From assembly GCA_030824275.1 (NCBI GenBank), contig JAVBXY010000036.1:1-64000 (forward strand): a stretch of 64,000 nucleotides of DNA. The letters are read 5' to 3'. How positions within the stretch are numbered: the first letter of the stretch is position 1; the number at the start of each line of letters is the position of its first letter. The position numbers and the translations under genes were made by a program. Origin of the DNA: Rhodocyclaceae bacterium (GTDB lineage: Bacteria > Pseudomonadota > Gammaproteobacteria > Burkholderiales > Rhodocyclaceae). Shown piece after piece: positions 35,213 to 45,008 of this stretch. Below the pieces are notes generated by a model that did not search any database, had not been told where the DNA came from, and saw only the letters and a list, made by a program, of their open reading frames with translations.

Positions 35213-36430
35213 ATGAAGCACCCACACTGGCAAAACCCAAGCACGATCCTGCTCTGCGGCGGCGGGATCCTCATGCTGTCGCTCGGCATCCGCCACGGCT
35301 TCGGCATCTTCCTGCAACCCATGAGCATGGACCTGCAATGGAGCCGCAGCACCTTCGCCTTCGCCATTGCCCTGCAAAATCTCGTCTGGGGCCTGAGCCA
35401 GCCAGTGCTGGGCATGATCGCTGATCGCTACGGCCCTGGCCGCGTGCTCGGCTTCGGCAGTTTGTGTTATGCAATTGGTCTGGCGTTGATGGCTCAGTCC
35501 CATACCGGCCTGGAACTGGCGCTCTCGGCCGGCGTGCTGATCGGCCTCGGCCTGAGCGGTACCTACACCATCGCCATCGGCGTCGTCGGCCGCGCCTTCC
35601 TGCCGGCCCGGCGCAGCGTGGCACTCGGCACACTCAGTGCCATGGGCTCCTTCGGCCAGTTCCTCATGCTGCCCTACGGCCAATCGCTGATCGCCAGCGT
35701 CGGCTGGTGGTGGGCATTGATGGTGCTGGCGGTCAATGCCGTGATCATGCTGCCGCTGTCGATTCCGCTCGCCCGATCCAAGGCAGATGACGCGGGGCAA
35801 TGCGGTCCGATGCAGAGCGTCCGCGCGGCATTGCGCGAAGCACGCCGACATCGCGGATTTCTGCTGGTGTGTCTGGGCTTCTTCGTCTGCGGCTTTCAGG
35901 TGGTCTTCATTTCCACCCACCTCCCGGCCTACCTGCTGGACCAGGGCATGTCGGCAGATACCGGCATGCGGGCGTTGGCCCTGATCGGACTGGCCAACAT
36001 CGCCGGTGCCTATCTGGCCGGCCTGCTCGGCGCCCGCTACCCGAAGCGCCTGCTGCTGGCGGGTCTGTATCTCGCCCGCGCCCTGATCATCGCCGCCTTC
36101 GTCTGCCTGCCGGTGACGCCGACCACGGTCTACGTGTTTTCCGTCGCGCTCGGCATCTTCTGGCTCAGTACGGTGCCTCTGACCAGCGGCTTCGTCGCGC
36201 AGATTTTCGGCGTGCAATACCTCTCGATGCTGTTTGGCCTCGTCTATGTCGGCCACCAGATCGGCGCCTTCCTCGGCGGCTGGCTGGGCGGCTACGTCTA
36301 TGACAGTGCCGGTTCCTACCAGCCGGTATGGCTGATCTCCATCGCCCTCAGCCTGATCGCCGCCGTCGCCAATCTGCTGGCCGACGAACGGGAAGTCGAA
36401 CGCCTGCGCCTTGCGCTACTAACCGCTTGA
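35213..36430 (+). CDS. MFS transporter
   Basis: 405 residues with about 12 membrane segments. [16 protein letters not shown] near residue 62 is the loop 2-3 MFS signature. [13 protein letters not shown] and [19 protein letters not shown] resemble the oxalate:formate/monocarboxylate branch. It is probably cotranscribed with the CMD-like gene, so it may be under sigma-factor control. Substrate unknown. Confidence 0.83.
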   Translation: MKHPHWQNPSTILLCGGGILMLSLGIRHGFGIFLQPMSMDLQWSRSTFAFAIALQNLVWGLSQPVLGMIADRYGPGRVLGFGSLCYAIGLALMAQSHTGLELALSAGVLIGLGLSGTYTIAIGVVGRAFLPARRSVALGTLSAMGSFGQFLMLPYGQSLIASVGWWWALMVLAVNAVIMLPLSIPLARSKADDAGQCGPMQSVRAALREARRHRGFLLVCLGFFVCGFQVVFISTHLPAYLLDQGMSADTGMRALALIGLANIAGAYLAGLLGARYPKRLLLAGLYLARALIIAAFVCLPVTPTTVYVFSVALGIFWLSTVPLTSGFVAQIFGVQYLSMLFGLVYVGHQIGAFLGGWLGGYVYDSAGSYQPVWLISIALSLIAAVANLLADEREVERLRLALLTA

Positions 36431-36459
36431 ATCCCCAACCACCACCTGACAGGAAAATC

Positions 36460-37344
36460 ATGACTCAGCCACACCCAACCCGTACCCTCACCACTCTTTC
36501 CGGCAACAGCCAGAAGCTTGACGGCGGCGCCATGTTCGGCAATGCCCCGCGCGCCCTGTGGGCACGCTGGATGCCGCCCGACGACAGCAATCGCATCGAC
36601 CTCGGCTGTCGCGTACTGCTGGTGCGCGAAGCGGAACGCAATATCCTCGTCGAGGCCGGCATCGGCGCCTTCTTCAGCCCGGACCTCAAGCAACGCTACG
36701 GCGTCGAAGAAAGCCGCCATCTGCTCCTCGACCGGCTCGCCGACCTCGGTCTGAGTGATGCGGACATCGATGCGGTGGTACTCACCCATCTGCATTTCGA
36801 CCATGCCGGCGGCCTGCTCGCGCCCTGGCAGGACGGCCAGCCGTCGCGCCTGCTGTTCCCCCGCGCCCGCTACATCACCGGTCGCCGCCAATGGCAGCGC
36901 GCCCGCCAGCCCCACGCCCGCGACCGGGCCTCCTACATCCCCGAGCTGCTCAACCTGATCGAGGCCAGCGACCGCCTCGAACTCATCGACGACGATGCGC
37001 CCTCATCGAGCCTGGGCAGCGACTGGCGTTTTCATTTCAGCGATGGGCATACACCGGGGCAACTGCTGCCCGAAGTTCTCATGCCCGGCGGCCCGGTGGT
37101 CTTCGGCGGCGATCTGGTGCCGGGTGCACCCTGGGTGCATCTGCCGATCACCATGGGCTACGACCGCTTCCCGGAAGGCCTCATCGACGAGAAGACCGCC
37201 CTGCTGGAAGACCTGCTGGTACGCAAGGGCCGCTTGGTGTTCACCCACGATCCGCAGGTAGCGATGGGGCGCGTCAGCCGTGACGGCCAAGGACGTTTCG
37301 GTCTGACGGAAAGCAGCGGTGATGTGATCGACTTGGCCGCTTGA
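36460..37344 (+). CDS. MBL-fold metallohydrolase
   Basis: 294 residues. Metal site THLHFDHAG (HxHxDH), then GHTPG, GGDLVP and THDPQVA supply the remaining ligands, so both metals should bind. It resembles quorum-quenching lactonase-like and other small-molecule MBL hydrolases. The start follows ACAGGAAAATC. It lies 29 bases after the MFS gene. No signal peptide. Its substrate is unknown. Confidence 0.85.
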   Translation: MTQPHPTRTLTTLSGNSQKLDGGAMFGNAPRALWARWMPPDDSNRIDLGCRVLLVREAERNILVEAGIGAFFSPDLKQRYGVEESRHLLLDRLADLGLSDADIDAVVLTHLHFDHAGGLLAPWQDGQPSRLLFPRARYITGRRQWQRARQPHARDRASYIPELLNLIEASDRLELIDDDAPSSSLGSDWRFHFSDGHTPGQLLPEVLMPGGPVVFGGDLVPGAPWVHLPITMGYDRFPEGLIDEKTALLEDLLVRKGRLVFTHDPQVAMGRVSRDGQGRFGLTESSGDVIDLAA

Positions 37345-37357
37345 TGGAGCCCGCTTC

Positions 37358-39646
37358 CTAAAAGTCGGCGCTGGCGACACGGCGCATATCGCTATCCTCC
37401 ATGCCCCACAACGGGTCCGGCACATAGGCGGCCATCCAGGCCGGCAACTCCTCCGGCGGCATCGGTCGGGCGATGTGGAAGCCCTGGGCCAGATCGCAGC
37501 CCATCTCCAGCAGGCAGCGACCATGTTCGGCGGTCTCCACGCCTTCGGCGATCACGCGCCGGCCAAAGGTCTCGGCGAGGCCGATGATCGCGGCAATGAT
37601 GGCGCGGGCTTCGGGGTCGTCGAGCATGTCGCGGACGAAAGACTGATCGATTTTCAGGGTGCTCGCCGGCAGGTGCTTGAGATAGGTCAGGGATGAATAG
37701 CCGGTGCCGAAATCGTCGAGGGCGAAGGAGACACCGATGTCGCGGCATTCCTCGATGATCCGTCCGATCCGGGCCAGGTCCTCCAGCGCCGTGCTCTCGA
37801 CGACCTCCAGTTCGATGAAGCCAGGCTGCACCGAGGGATAGCGCCGCAGGATGGCGGCCAGATTCGCGGCGAAATTGTTCTGTTGCAGTTGGCGTGCCGA
37901 GACGTTGATATTGACGCTCACCGGCACCTGGATACCGTCGTGCCGCAGCCAGGCATCGAGTTGGCGCACCGCCTCCTCGATCACCCAGGAACCCAGTACC
38001 ACGTCGAATTCGGTGTTATCCACCATTGGCAAAAAGGCCGCCGGCAGGAGCAGCCCGCGCTCGGGATGCTGCCAGCGGATCAGGGCCTCGGCACCGATCA
38101 CCGCGCCGTCGCGCATGTTCAGCTTGGGCTGGTAGTGCAGGGAAAACTCGCCTCGCGAGAATGCCGCCTCGATCTCGGCAAGCGCCTGGTGGTGGGCGAC
38201 AACGCGCCGATCATCCTCCGGATCGAAAAGCACGTAGCGGTTACGTCCGCCCTGCTTGGCCTGGTACAGCGCCATGTCGGCGTGGCGCAGCAAAGTATCC
38301 GCAGTGCCGTCGTCCACCGGAAACAGCGTGACGCCGATACTGGCGGAAATATCCAGTGCCTGCCCTGCCACGATATAGGGCGCACCGAGCACAGCAATCA
38401 CGCGTTTGAGTGCCTCGTGGCATTCCCGCGTGTTGCGCAAACCGCCGAGCAGCACCGCGAATTCGTCGCCGCCCAGGCGTGCCGCCGTATCGCCGCCGCG
38501 TATGGTCGCGCGCAAACGCTCGGCGACGATGCCCAGCACCTGGTCGCCAGCCTCGTGGCCGTGATGATCATTAACCGGTTTGAAGCCGTCGAGATCAAGG
38601 TAGCAGATGGCGAGGAAACTGCGGCTGCGCTTGGCGTGTGCCATTGCCTGGCGCATGCGGTCAGCGAGCAGCACGCGGTTGGGCAGACCGGTCAGCGCAT
38701 CGTAGTGCGCCAGGCGCTGAAGATGCTGCTCCTGCTCCTTCATCCGCGTGATGTCGGAGCAGATGCCGACGAAATTGGTGACCTGGCCCGCATCATCACG
38801 CACGGCGGAGATGGTCAGCATCTCGGCAAAGAAGGCGCCGTCCTTGCGCCGATTCCAGATTTCGCCGCGCCAGAAACCATTTTCACCAATAGCCCGCCAC
38901 ATCTCGGCGTAGAACTCCGGACCTTGCCGCCCGGACGACAGGATGCTCGGGTTCTTCCCCTCCACTTCGTCGCGGGTATAGCCGGTAATGCGTTCGAAAG
39001 TTTCGTTCACATCGATAATGCAGGCCTGCGCATCAGTGATCGCGATGCCTTCGTGGGCGTGCTCGAACACACTGGCGGCCAAGCGCAGACGCTCCTCAAC
39101 GGCGCGACGCGCGCTGACGTCCCGGCCGATCATGCAGATCATCCGCCGCCGCTGCCAATGGGCGACACCACTCGACAACTCCATCGCGATGCGCGTGCCA
39201 TCCTTGCGCAAATGCCAGCGTATGCCGCTTATATTCTCCATGGATGCCGGCATGCCCTCGGCGCACAAGGCATCGGCGGCGAGATCAAGGGCCTCGTCCC
39301 GCGTATAGCCGTAGAGCACCAGCCAGGCCGGATTGACATCGACGATACGGCCGCTTTCCGCGTCGATCAGGGCAATGGCATCGCTACTGCTGTCGAACAG
39401 CAATTCGTAGCGCGAGATGCTGTCCACCAATTCCCGATAGTAGATGCGGGTCGTCCGGTTGATCGCCAAGGGCACCAGCAACGCGCAGATCGTGCCGGTC
39501 ACCATGTAGTCGATGCGGATGTGGCCATGGAAAGCCAGACTCATGATCACCGACAGCACCGTGGTCACCGCCACCGAAACCAAGGCGACCTGCCAGAACG
39601 GCAGCGTTCCCGGTGGCCGACTGTACTTCGCTGCTTCCTTGCGCAT
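37358..39646 (-). CDS. Membrane PAS-PAS-GGDEF-EAL cyclic di-GMP protein
   Basis: 762 residues. Two membrane segments at about 17-40 and 48-65, two PAS domains at about 75-185 and 195-310, GGDEF at about 320-475 with an intact RLGGDEF, then EAL at about 490-745 with EAL, DDFGTG and AEGVET intact. Both activities are possible. The start follows GGGGAGGCGTG. The last residues (RRVASADF) and the context of the TAG stop come from a perfect copy of the 25-bp repeat; without it the protein would end elsewhere. Confidence 0.9.
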   Translation of the reverse strand: MRKEAAKYSRPPGTLPFWQVALVSVAVTTVLSVIMSLAFHGHIRIDYMVTGTICALLVPLAINRTTRIYYRELVDSISRYELLFDSSSDAIALIDAESGRIVDVNPAWLVLYGYTRDEALDLAADALCAEGMPASMENISGIRWHLRKDGTRIAMELSSGVAHWQRRRMICMIGRDVSARRAVEERLRLAASVFEHAHEGIAITDAQACIIDVNETFERITGYTRDEVEGKNPSILSSGRQGPEFYAEMWRAIGENGFWRGEIWNRRKDGAFFAEMLTISAVRDDAGQVTNFVGICSDITRMKEQEQHLQRLAHYDALTGLPNRVLLADRMRQAMAHAKRSRSFLAICYLDLDGFKPVNDHHGHEAGDQVLGIVAERLRATIRGGDTAARLGGDEFAVLLGGLRNTRECHEALKRVIAVLGAPYIVAGQALDISASIGVTLFPVDDGTADTLLRHADMALYQAKQGGRNRYVLFDPEDDRRVVAHHQALAEIEAAFSRGEFSLHYQPKLNMRDGAVIGAEALIRWQHPERGLLLPAAFLPMVDNTEFDVVLGSWVIEEAVRQLDAWLRHDGIQVPVSVNINVSARQLQQNNFAANLAAILRRYPSVQPGFIELEVVESTALEDLARIGRIIEECRDIGVSFALDDFGTGYSSLTYLKHLPASTLKIDQSFVRDMLDDPEARAIIAAIIGLAETFGRRVIAEGVETAEHGRCLLEMGCDLAQGFHIARPMPPEELPAWMAAYVPDPLWGMEDSDMRRVASADF
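37360..37384 (+). repeat. 25-bp dispersed element, copy 8
   Basis: Matches all 25 consensus positions. Encodes the C-terminal RRVASADF of the PAS-GGDEF-EAL protein on the opposite strand and abuts its stop. Confidence 0.92.
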
Positions 39647-39774
39647 CACGCCTCCCCTGTCAAATGCGGTCACCACCAGCGCGGCAAATAACCTCTTTAT
39701 GGACGATGGTAATTCAATACACATGCATGTAATAGGGCTTTTTTCACGCATGCCGAGTCGCAACCTCAGCCGAG

Positions 39775-39792
39775 TTGTCGCATACGCGACAA
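39775..39792. promoter_or_regulatory. Inverted repeat upstream of nafY-like gene
   Basis: TTGTCGC-ATAC-GCGACAA is a perfect palindrome with 7-base arms, 30 bases ahead of the start codon. Candidate operator for the NafY-like gene or the divergent GGDEF-EAL gene. The regulator is unknown. Confidence 0.55.
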
Positions 39793-39822
39793 GTTGCAAT
39801 CCATAAAGAGAATAAAAAACAG

Positions 39823-40641
39823 ATGCTTGAGCCAATCAAGCGCTGGCATCCATCCTGCTGTATGCGCACATACCCATCACAACAAGACGCCCCCATGGAA
39901 GCCATCGCCACCGACGACCCGCCGCCCCTCACCCGCGAAGCCGCCCTGCGCATCGCCCTTGCCGCGCGCACCTTGCCCAATATCGACCTGGCCGATCTCG
40001 TCACCGTGCTGCGTGCCCGCCTCGGCGACCAGCTCGATGGCGAGGTGCTGCGCCAGATCACCGTCACCCACCTCAAGACCGGCATCAGCGGGCTGACCGG
40101 CGGCGAGGAAGATGGCGAGGACATCGGCATTGGCCTGGCCGAGATGAAAACCGCCGTGCGCATCCTCTGGGGTGACACTGGCCAGGACGAGAACCTGCCG
40201 ACACCGGAGCCCTATGTCGAGGGCGACCTGCCGGGCTCGTTGCGTATCGCCATCGCCTCCGATAAAGGTAACGCCCTCAACGGCCATTTCGGTTCCTGTC
40301 TGCGTTACCTCGTCTATCAGGTCTCGCCCACCGCCAGCCGGCTGGTGGATGTGCGCGATGCGCTGGAGGCCGACTTCGCCGAGGACCGCAACGGCTTTCG
40401 CGTCCAGCTCATCAAGGACTGCCAGGTACTCTATGTCGTCTCCATCGGCGGCCCGGCCGCCGCCAAGGTGATCCGTGGCGACATCTTTCCGATCAAGCAT
40501 CCGGACGGCGGCGAGGCCGCCGAGATCGTCGCCCACTTCCAGCAGGCCATGCAGTCGCCGCCGCCCTGGCTGCTCAAGGTGCTCGGCGTCGATCCCCAAC
40601 AACGCCTGAAAAACTATCGCGCCGACGGCGACGACGACTGA
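39823..40641 (+). CDS. NafY/NifX-type dinitrogenase cofactor-binding protein
   Basis: 272 residues. Residues about 35-95 match the NafY N-terminal domain (LRIALAARTLPNIDLADLV, LRARLGDQLD). Residues about 140-255 match the NifX/NifB-type cofactor-binding domain (LRIAIASDKG..LNGHFGSCLRYLVYQV, and a C-terminal YVVSIGGPAAAKVIRGDIFPIK). Such proteins carry FeMo-cofactor or stabilise apo-dinitrogenase. No nif structural genes lie in the window. A later start at 39895 (MEAIATDD) is possible. An operator-like palindrome sits upstream. The small gene at 40644 follows by 2 bases. Confidence 0.8.
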   Translation: MLEPIKRWHPSCCMRTYPSQQDAPMEAIATDDPPPLTREAALRIALAARTLPNIDLADLVTVLRARLGDQLDGEVLRQITVTHLKTGISGLTGGEEDGEDIGIGLAEMKTAVRILWGDTGQDENLPTPEPYVEGDLPGSLRIAIASDKGNALNGHFGSCLRYLVYQVSPTASRLVDVRDALEADFAEDRNGFRVQLIKDCQVLYVVSIGGPAAAKVIRGDIFPIKHPDGGEAAEIVAHFQQAMQSPPPWLLKVLGVDPQQRLKNYRADGDDD

Positions 40642-40643
40642 CG

Positions 40644-40940
40644 ATGAACGAGACCACCGATACCCTGCGCCACTTCCTCACCTACAGCGGCGTCAAGCTG
40701 CCGCTCAAGCTTGTCTCGCCCCTTGCTGAGGCCGAGATCGAGAACCGCAACACCTTCTTTCGCGGCTGGTTCGACAGCGTAGAGCGTCTCACCGCGCTGG
40801 AGAAAGTGGTCTACGGCGAAGTGGAACTGCGCCATCGCTACGATTACCGGGACACCGGCACCCTGCGTCAGGCCGAGATCACCGATGCCGACGGCGAAGT
40901 GACGGTATTGGATTTCGACGAACAGGGCATCGCAAAATAG
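40644..40940 (+). CDS. Small conserved protein, possible DUF6156
   Basis: 98 residues. It reads like a soluble beta-rich protein with FLTYSGVKLPLKLVSPL, ENRNTFFRGWFD and YGEVELRHRYDY. It resembles a small family found next to NafY-like genes; the family number is from memory. It is directly downstream of the NafY-like gene and almost certainly cotranscribed. A role with the nitrogenase accessory protein is inferred from that position only. Confidence 0.6.
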   Translation: MNETTDTLRHFLTYSGVKLPLKLVSPLAEAEIENRNTFFRGWFDSVERLTALEKVVYGEVELRHRYDYRDTGTLRQAEITDADGEVTVLDFDEQGIAK

Positions 40941-41054
40941 GTCATATCGATACCACCTGATCAGGTCATCTTCAGCTTGCCTTAAGCAAGGCCCGCGAAA
41001 CTGAGCCCATGGAGCCCCAGCGCTCCGCCAACTCAAACCATCTCGGGCAAAGTC
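40941..41054. other. Intergenic with palindrome and small hairpin
   Basis: ACCTGATCAGGT at 40955-40966 is a perfect 12-base palindrome. CTTGC-CTTAA-GCAAG at 40976-40990 is a small hairpin. Either may be an operator for the chemoreceptor gene or a weak end signal for the NafY pair. Confidence 0.4.
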
Positions 41055-42680
41055 ATGCTATCGAACCTGCAATTGCGCACCCAGTTGTTGATTTTTTCGG
41101 GTGCGCTCTGCGCCCTGTTGCTTGCCGTCAGCCTGGCCGGCATCCTGGGCACCCGCATCACGCACGAACGCTTCATCGATACCCAAACCGATCTGGTCCT
41201 GGCGGACAAGATCGCAAGCATCAACTACAAGGTCTTTGATTCGCGGCTGCATATTGCCCAGGCCCAAAATGCCACCGACAAGCAAGCCATGCAGGCGGAA
41301 GGCGCGATAGTCGCCACCAATATCCAGGCCCTGAGCACGCAACTCAAGGAACTCGAAGCCCTGCCCGCCGTCGCCAGCCAACAGGCCGCCATCCAGCAAT
41401 TCGCCCAGGTTGTCAGCAAATTCACCCAGGCCTATCTGCTACCCGCAGTGAAGACCATGGAAGCCGGCCAGGCCGAGCAACTGCTCGCCCTGGTCAAGAC
41501 CCAGGCCGACAGCTATTACCAGCCCATCAAGCAGAGCCGTGAGCAAATCCAGAACGCGCAAAAGACCGCCACCCAGGCGCACAAGGCGCAAGCAGACTCC
41601 AGCTACAAACTCACCTTCAGCATCGTCCTGCTGCTGTCCGGCACGGGTTTGCTGATGTCGATTTTGTATGCCGTGCATAGCGTGCGCGGCATCACCCGCA
41701 AGACCAATCACCTGCGCGACACGCTCCAGAAGATCGCCAGCCACCACGATCTGACGGTCAAGGCCGACCTCACCGGCAAGGACGAACTGAGCGAGATCGC
41801 CGGCCACCTAAACATCCTGCTGGGCAGCCTCGGCAAGGTGCTGACCAGCGCCACCACGCATTCACAACAGGCCGAAGCCGCCGGCAACATCCTCGTGCGA
41901 CAGGCCGACGATGCCCAGGCCGCCATCGAACAACAAAACCAGGCCCTGGCCGCCGGCTCGGATGCGCTCAACCAGGTCGTGGAACAAACCCGTCGCATTG
42001 CCAGCAACATGAGCAACGCCACCGAACTGGTCGGCGAAAGCGAAGCCAAGGGCGCCCACGGCGCCGCCCTGGTGCACCGAGTCGCCGGCACCATGGGCGA
42101 AATCGCCAGTCGCGTCGATGATGCCGGCGTGAAAATCGAGCAACTGGGTGAGCAATCCAAAAAAGTAGACGGCATTGCCATCACCATCCAGGAAATCGCC
42201 GCCCAGACGAATCTGCTCGCGCTCAATGCCGCCATCGAGGCAGCACGAGCCGGCGAAACCGGGCGCGGCTTCGCCGTGGTGGCTGACGAAGTCCGCAAAC
42301 TGGCCGAGCGCACTCAGCAGGCCACCAGTGAAATCCAGCGAACCTTGCAGGCCATTCGCGCCGAAACCACCACTGCCACCGAAAGCATGGCCCTCAGCCG
42401 GCAACAGATCGCCGAGGGCATCACCCAGGCGCAGGAAGCCGCCGCCGCCATCGAAGGCATCCGCGAGCTCACCGTCACCATCAACCAGCGCACCCGCGAA
42501 ATCGACACCGCGATCCAGAATCAGGCTCAGGCCAACGAATCCGTCTCGGCACGCATGCAGGAATCGGCCGCGCACTCGCGGGAAACGGCGGAGCTCTCAG
42601 AATCCACCCGCCAGACCGCCCATCAGGTGGTGGATATCGGTCGGGAAATACGTGGCGCCGTAGCGACCTTCAAGGTATAG
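41055..42680 (+). CDS. Methyl-accepting chemotaxis protein
   Basis: 541 residues. Membrane segment at about 10-32, a periplasmic four-helix-bundle type domain at about 33-185, second membrane segment at about 187-210, HAMP, then the cytoplasmic signalling hairpin with its highly conserved tip ([37 protein letters not shown] at about 380-420). No C-terminal pentapeptide for CheR binding. It is not next to a che operon. CheD at 14845 could modify it. Ligand unknown. Confidence 0.92.
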   Translation: MLSNLQLRTQLLIFSGALCALLLAVSLAGILGTRITHERFIDTQTDLVLADKIASINYKVFDSRLHIAQAQNATDKQAMQAEGAIVATNIQALSTQLKELEALPAVASQQAAIQQFAQVVSKFTQAYLLPAVKTMEAGQAEQLLALVKTQADSYYQPIKQSREQIQNAQKTATQAHKAQADSSYKLTFSIVLLLSGTGLLMSILYAVHSVRGITRKTNHLRDTLQKIASHHDLTVKADLTGKDELSEIAGHLNILLGSLGKVLTSATTHSQQAEAAGNILVRQADDAQAAIEQQNQALAAGSDALNQVVEQTRRIASNMSNATELVGESEAKGAHGAALVHRVAGTMGEIASRVDDAGVKIEQLGEQSKKVDGIAITIQEIAAQTNLLALNAAIEAARAGETGRGFAVVADEVRKLAERTQQATSEIQRTLQAIRAETTTATESMALSRQQIAEGITQAQEAAAAIEGIRELTVTINQRTREIDTAIQNQAQANESVSARMQESAAHSRETAELSESTRQTAHQVVDIGREIRGAVATFKV

Positions 42681-42686
42681 ACCGGC

Positions 42687-43553
42687 TCAGGCCGTCTCGC
42701 CCCAACGCACGGAACCCAAGGCTCGCGCCACAGCCAGGGCGCGGGCCTCGTGCACATCCTCGACATCCTCGCTCGCCGTACCGCCAGCGCCGACTTTTAG
42801 ACAGGCATCCAGCGCCACATCCATCAATGTCGCCTTCGGGTAGGCGCGTGCACCGTTACTTGGATAGGCCTCGTAATCGCAGGCGCACACCGCCATCAGA
42901 TCGGCAAAGCGTTGCGGCCGACCGAAGGCATCCACCCGCTCCAGCAGTGCCGCGATGGAAGCCGCCCGCATCGGCACGGCCCGATGCACCCGCTCCAGCT
43001 CCAGCGCCGTCAGCAGCGCAAGATCGAGCAGCGCCGGTCCTGCCGGAAAGCGCGCGCAAATCGCCTCGATACGGGGCAGGCAGCGCTCGACATGCTTGTA
43101 ATGGGTCGGCAGATGTTGGGGCGGCGAATCCGCCTTGCCCAGATTGAACAGCAGCGCGGCAAAACGCACCGCCAGCGGTGCACCGTGCCGTGCCGCCGCG
43201 TCGACCACCCGGCACTGGTGCAGACCGATATCCACCAGTTCGGTCTCACTGGCGCTCTGCACGCAGCCGAAGAGTGCATCCAGTTCCGGCAGCAGCACCG
43301 CCAGCGCCCGGCATTCACGCAGGGCGAGCAACATGCGCGACGGTTGCTCGCCCATCAATCCGCGCGCCAGCAAGGGCCACACCGCCGCCGCCGGCAGCGC
43401 CGACACGGCCCCTGCCTCCACCTGCCCCTGCATCACCACCAGGGTTTCAGGATCAACCCAGCCACCGGTCTCGGCGGCACCGGCGGCAAAGTTGAGCAGG
43501 GTCAGGCCGGGATTGTCGGCAAGGACGTCGAGGCGGGAGAAGTCGAAGGGCAT
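42687..43553 (-). CDS. CCA-enzyme-like protein lacking the nucleotidyltransferase domain
   Basis: 288 residues that align with the C-terminal half of bacterial CCA tRNA nucleotidyltransferase: WVDPETLVVMQ, WPLLARGLMGEQPSRMLLALRECRALAVLLPELDALFG, then an HD-like segment. The nucleotidyltransferase head is absent and the HD motif is FN (LLFNLGK, residues 136-137) instead of HD, so phosphohydrolase activity is unlikely. It may bind RNA or regulate. It starts at MPFDF. A repeat copy encodes about residues 253-261. No truncation scar is visible upstream, so it may be a stable gene. Confidence 0.75.
   Translation of the reverse strand: MPFDFSRLDVLADNPGLTLLNFAAGAAETGGWVDPETLVVMQGQVEAGAVSALPAAAVWPLLARGLMGEQPSRMLLALRECRALAVLLPELDALFGCVQSASETELVDIGLHQCRVVDAAARHGAPLAVRFAALLFNLGKADSPPQHLPTHYKHVERCLPRIEAICARFPAGPALLDLALLTALELERVHRAVPMRAASIAALLERVDAFGRPQRFADLMAVCACDYEAYPSNGARAYPKATLMDVALDACLKVGAGGTASEDVEDVHEARALAVARALGSVRWGETA
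42774..42798 (-). repeat. 25-bp dispersed element, copy 9
   Basis: Matches 24 of 25 positions. Inside the CCA-enzyme-like gene, read as KVGAGGTA. Confidence 0.88.
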
Positions 43554-43689
43554 GGATGGCGGATTTGCGACAAGAGCGGAAAGGCTTGTGCCACGGCCAT
43601 CGGGACCATGAATGGCAAATCCGGACGGGGCACAGGGATGCCCGAGCAATAAGTGCGCCGGACCGTCGCAGGACTATCGATAGGCGCGC

Positions 43690-44481
43690 CTAGCGAACGT
43701 TCTCCGCCTCTCGCTCCACCTCGCGCAGGTAGCGCTCAACCAGGCCCTCGGCCTTCACTTTCCGCAGGGTCTCGGCCAATCTGGGCGCCAGATCGGCACG
43801 GCTCTTGTGTACGTAGGGATAGAGTTGAATGCCCACGCCGAGATCGAGTGCCCGGCGAAAACGAACATCGCCCTTATACTCCGGCGTCAATATTTCATTG
43901 CGGATCGCGGCATCGAAATCGCAGTAATAATCGGTGCGCCCCGACTTGAGCTTCTTCAATCCCTGATCAGTGCTGGTGACATCGGAAATCCGGTCCGACG
44001 GTAACAAAGGCTTGAGCAGCTTTTCACAAATGGCAACACCACGCCGATATTCCACCAGCCACTTACCCGATGCCAGATCCTCGATCCGCCCGGCCTGAGC
44101 GGGACGCGTCACCGAGTTGAAGGTATATAGCCCGAGCCGGACTTCGTGAAGTACTTCGTCCACCCGGATCTGATTGGGATGCGTCTCGGCGTAGGCCATT
44201 ACCCGGCTGGGCTGTCCATCGACCTCGCCCTGGTCGGCCAGGATCGTCAACCGGGCCGTGGGCATGACCACGAAGCTCAAGGGCACCCCCATGCGACGAA
44301 AAACCTCGCCGTAGATCCGCCGATACCATTTCCCCATGGGCGATGTTTCTTCGAAATCGGTCCCCAGTACAAACGGCTCGGCACCAGCGGCATGTGCAGG
44401 AGATACCAGCAAAGCCATGAGGCCCAGCACGATAAGGAGCAAGTTTTTGCCAGCAAAAAATCCAATACGCCAAATACCCAT
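43690..44481 (-). CDS. Periplasmic solute-binding protein, family 3 type
   Basis: 263 residues. Signal peptide 1-32 (NLLLIVLGLMALLVSPAHA). The mature part resembles SBP_bac_3 amino-acid-binding folds, with MGKWYRRIYGEVFRRMGVPLSFVVMP near the start and LKKLKSGRTDYYCDFDAA near residue 180. No transporter genes are adjacent, so it may be an orphan sensor or a protein with a different job. The start follows AAAGGAGCTCGGGA. Confidence 0.8.
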   Translation of the reverse strand: MGIWRIGFFAGKNLLLIVLGLMALLVSPAHAAGAEPFVLGTDFEETSPMGKWYRRIYGEVFRRMGVPLSFVVMPTARLTILADQGEVDGQPSRVMAYAETHPNQIRVDEVLHEVRLGLYTFNSVTRPAQAGRIEDLASGKWLVEYRRGVAICEKLLKPLLPSDRISDVTSTDQGLKKLKSGRTDYYCDFDAAIRNEILTPEYKGDVRFRRALDLGVGIQLYPYVHKSRADLAPRLAETLRKVKAEGLVERYLREVEREAENVR

Positions 44482-44567
44482 TCCCGAGCTCCTTTTGCGC
44501 CAGGTTTTGCGATCTGCTTTATGCCCAAAGCAATAGGATACACAGCCATCGTCGTACCGGCAATTCA

Positions 44568-44900
44568 TCAAAGTACATCCAGCTGCTCCCATTCCAGAAG
44601 CTCGGCCAGCCGACGGATGACCCACGCCGCCTCCAGCGCGCTGAAATCGCTGCCATCGGTCAGCAGACCCTGATGGCAACGCTCCAAAACTTCCCGCTCC
44701 GAAAAGTTTTCCTTGAAAGCCAGCGTTTGCGCATGCTCGATCAGCACGCAGGCCATATCCTCACACTGCTCGTAACGGGCCAGTACCACGCCCTGTGGCG
44801 CATTGGGCCGGCTGTGGCCAGGCGGCACGTACATGGCCATGAAGGACTGCGGAATGTCGATCTGGTTGTCGATGGAATCGGACTGCTCGCTGGACCGCAC
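44568..44900 (-). CDS. Small conserved hypothetical protein
   Basis: 110 residues from a GTG start that follows GGGGAG. Mixed alpha/beta, cysteines at about 46, 51 and 75, and the stretch VLARYEQCEDMACVLIEHAQ. No family recognised. A later ATG would begin at MAMYVPPGH. It is divergent from the MlaF-like gene. Confidence 0.6.
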   Translation of the reverse strand: MRSSEQSDSIDNQIDIPQSFMAMYVPPGHSRPNAPQGVVLARYEQCEDMACVLIEHAQTLAFKENFSEREVLERCHQGLLTDGSDFSALEAAWVIRRLAELLEWEQLDVL

Positions 44901-45008
44901 TGAAACTCCCCTGCTGGATTGCCGGAACGATGGTCCGCATTATCGCCGCATCGCCCGTCTCCGCCGTAGAATCGCGGTCAGCGTATCGACCTGTACTAAA
45001 AGGACATC

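Noticed and set aside
34745-36256. Long upstream extension of the ECF sigma factor frame on the minus strand
   Set aside because: It runs antisense to the CMD and MFS genes and has no recognisable domain. A ribosome site lies just before the GTG at 34744.
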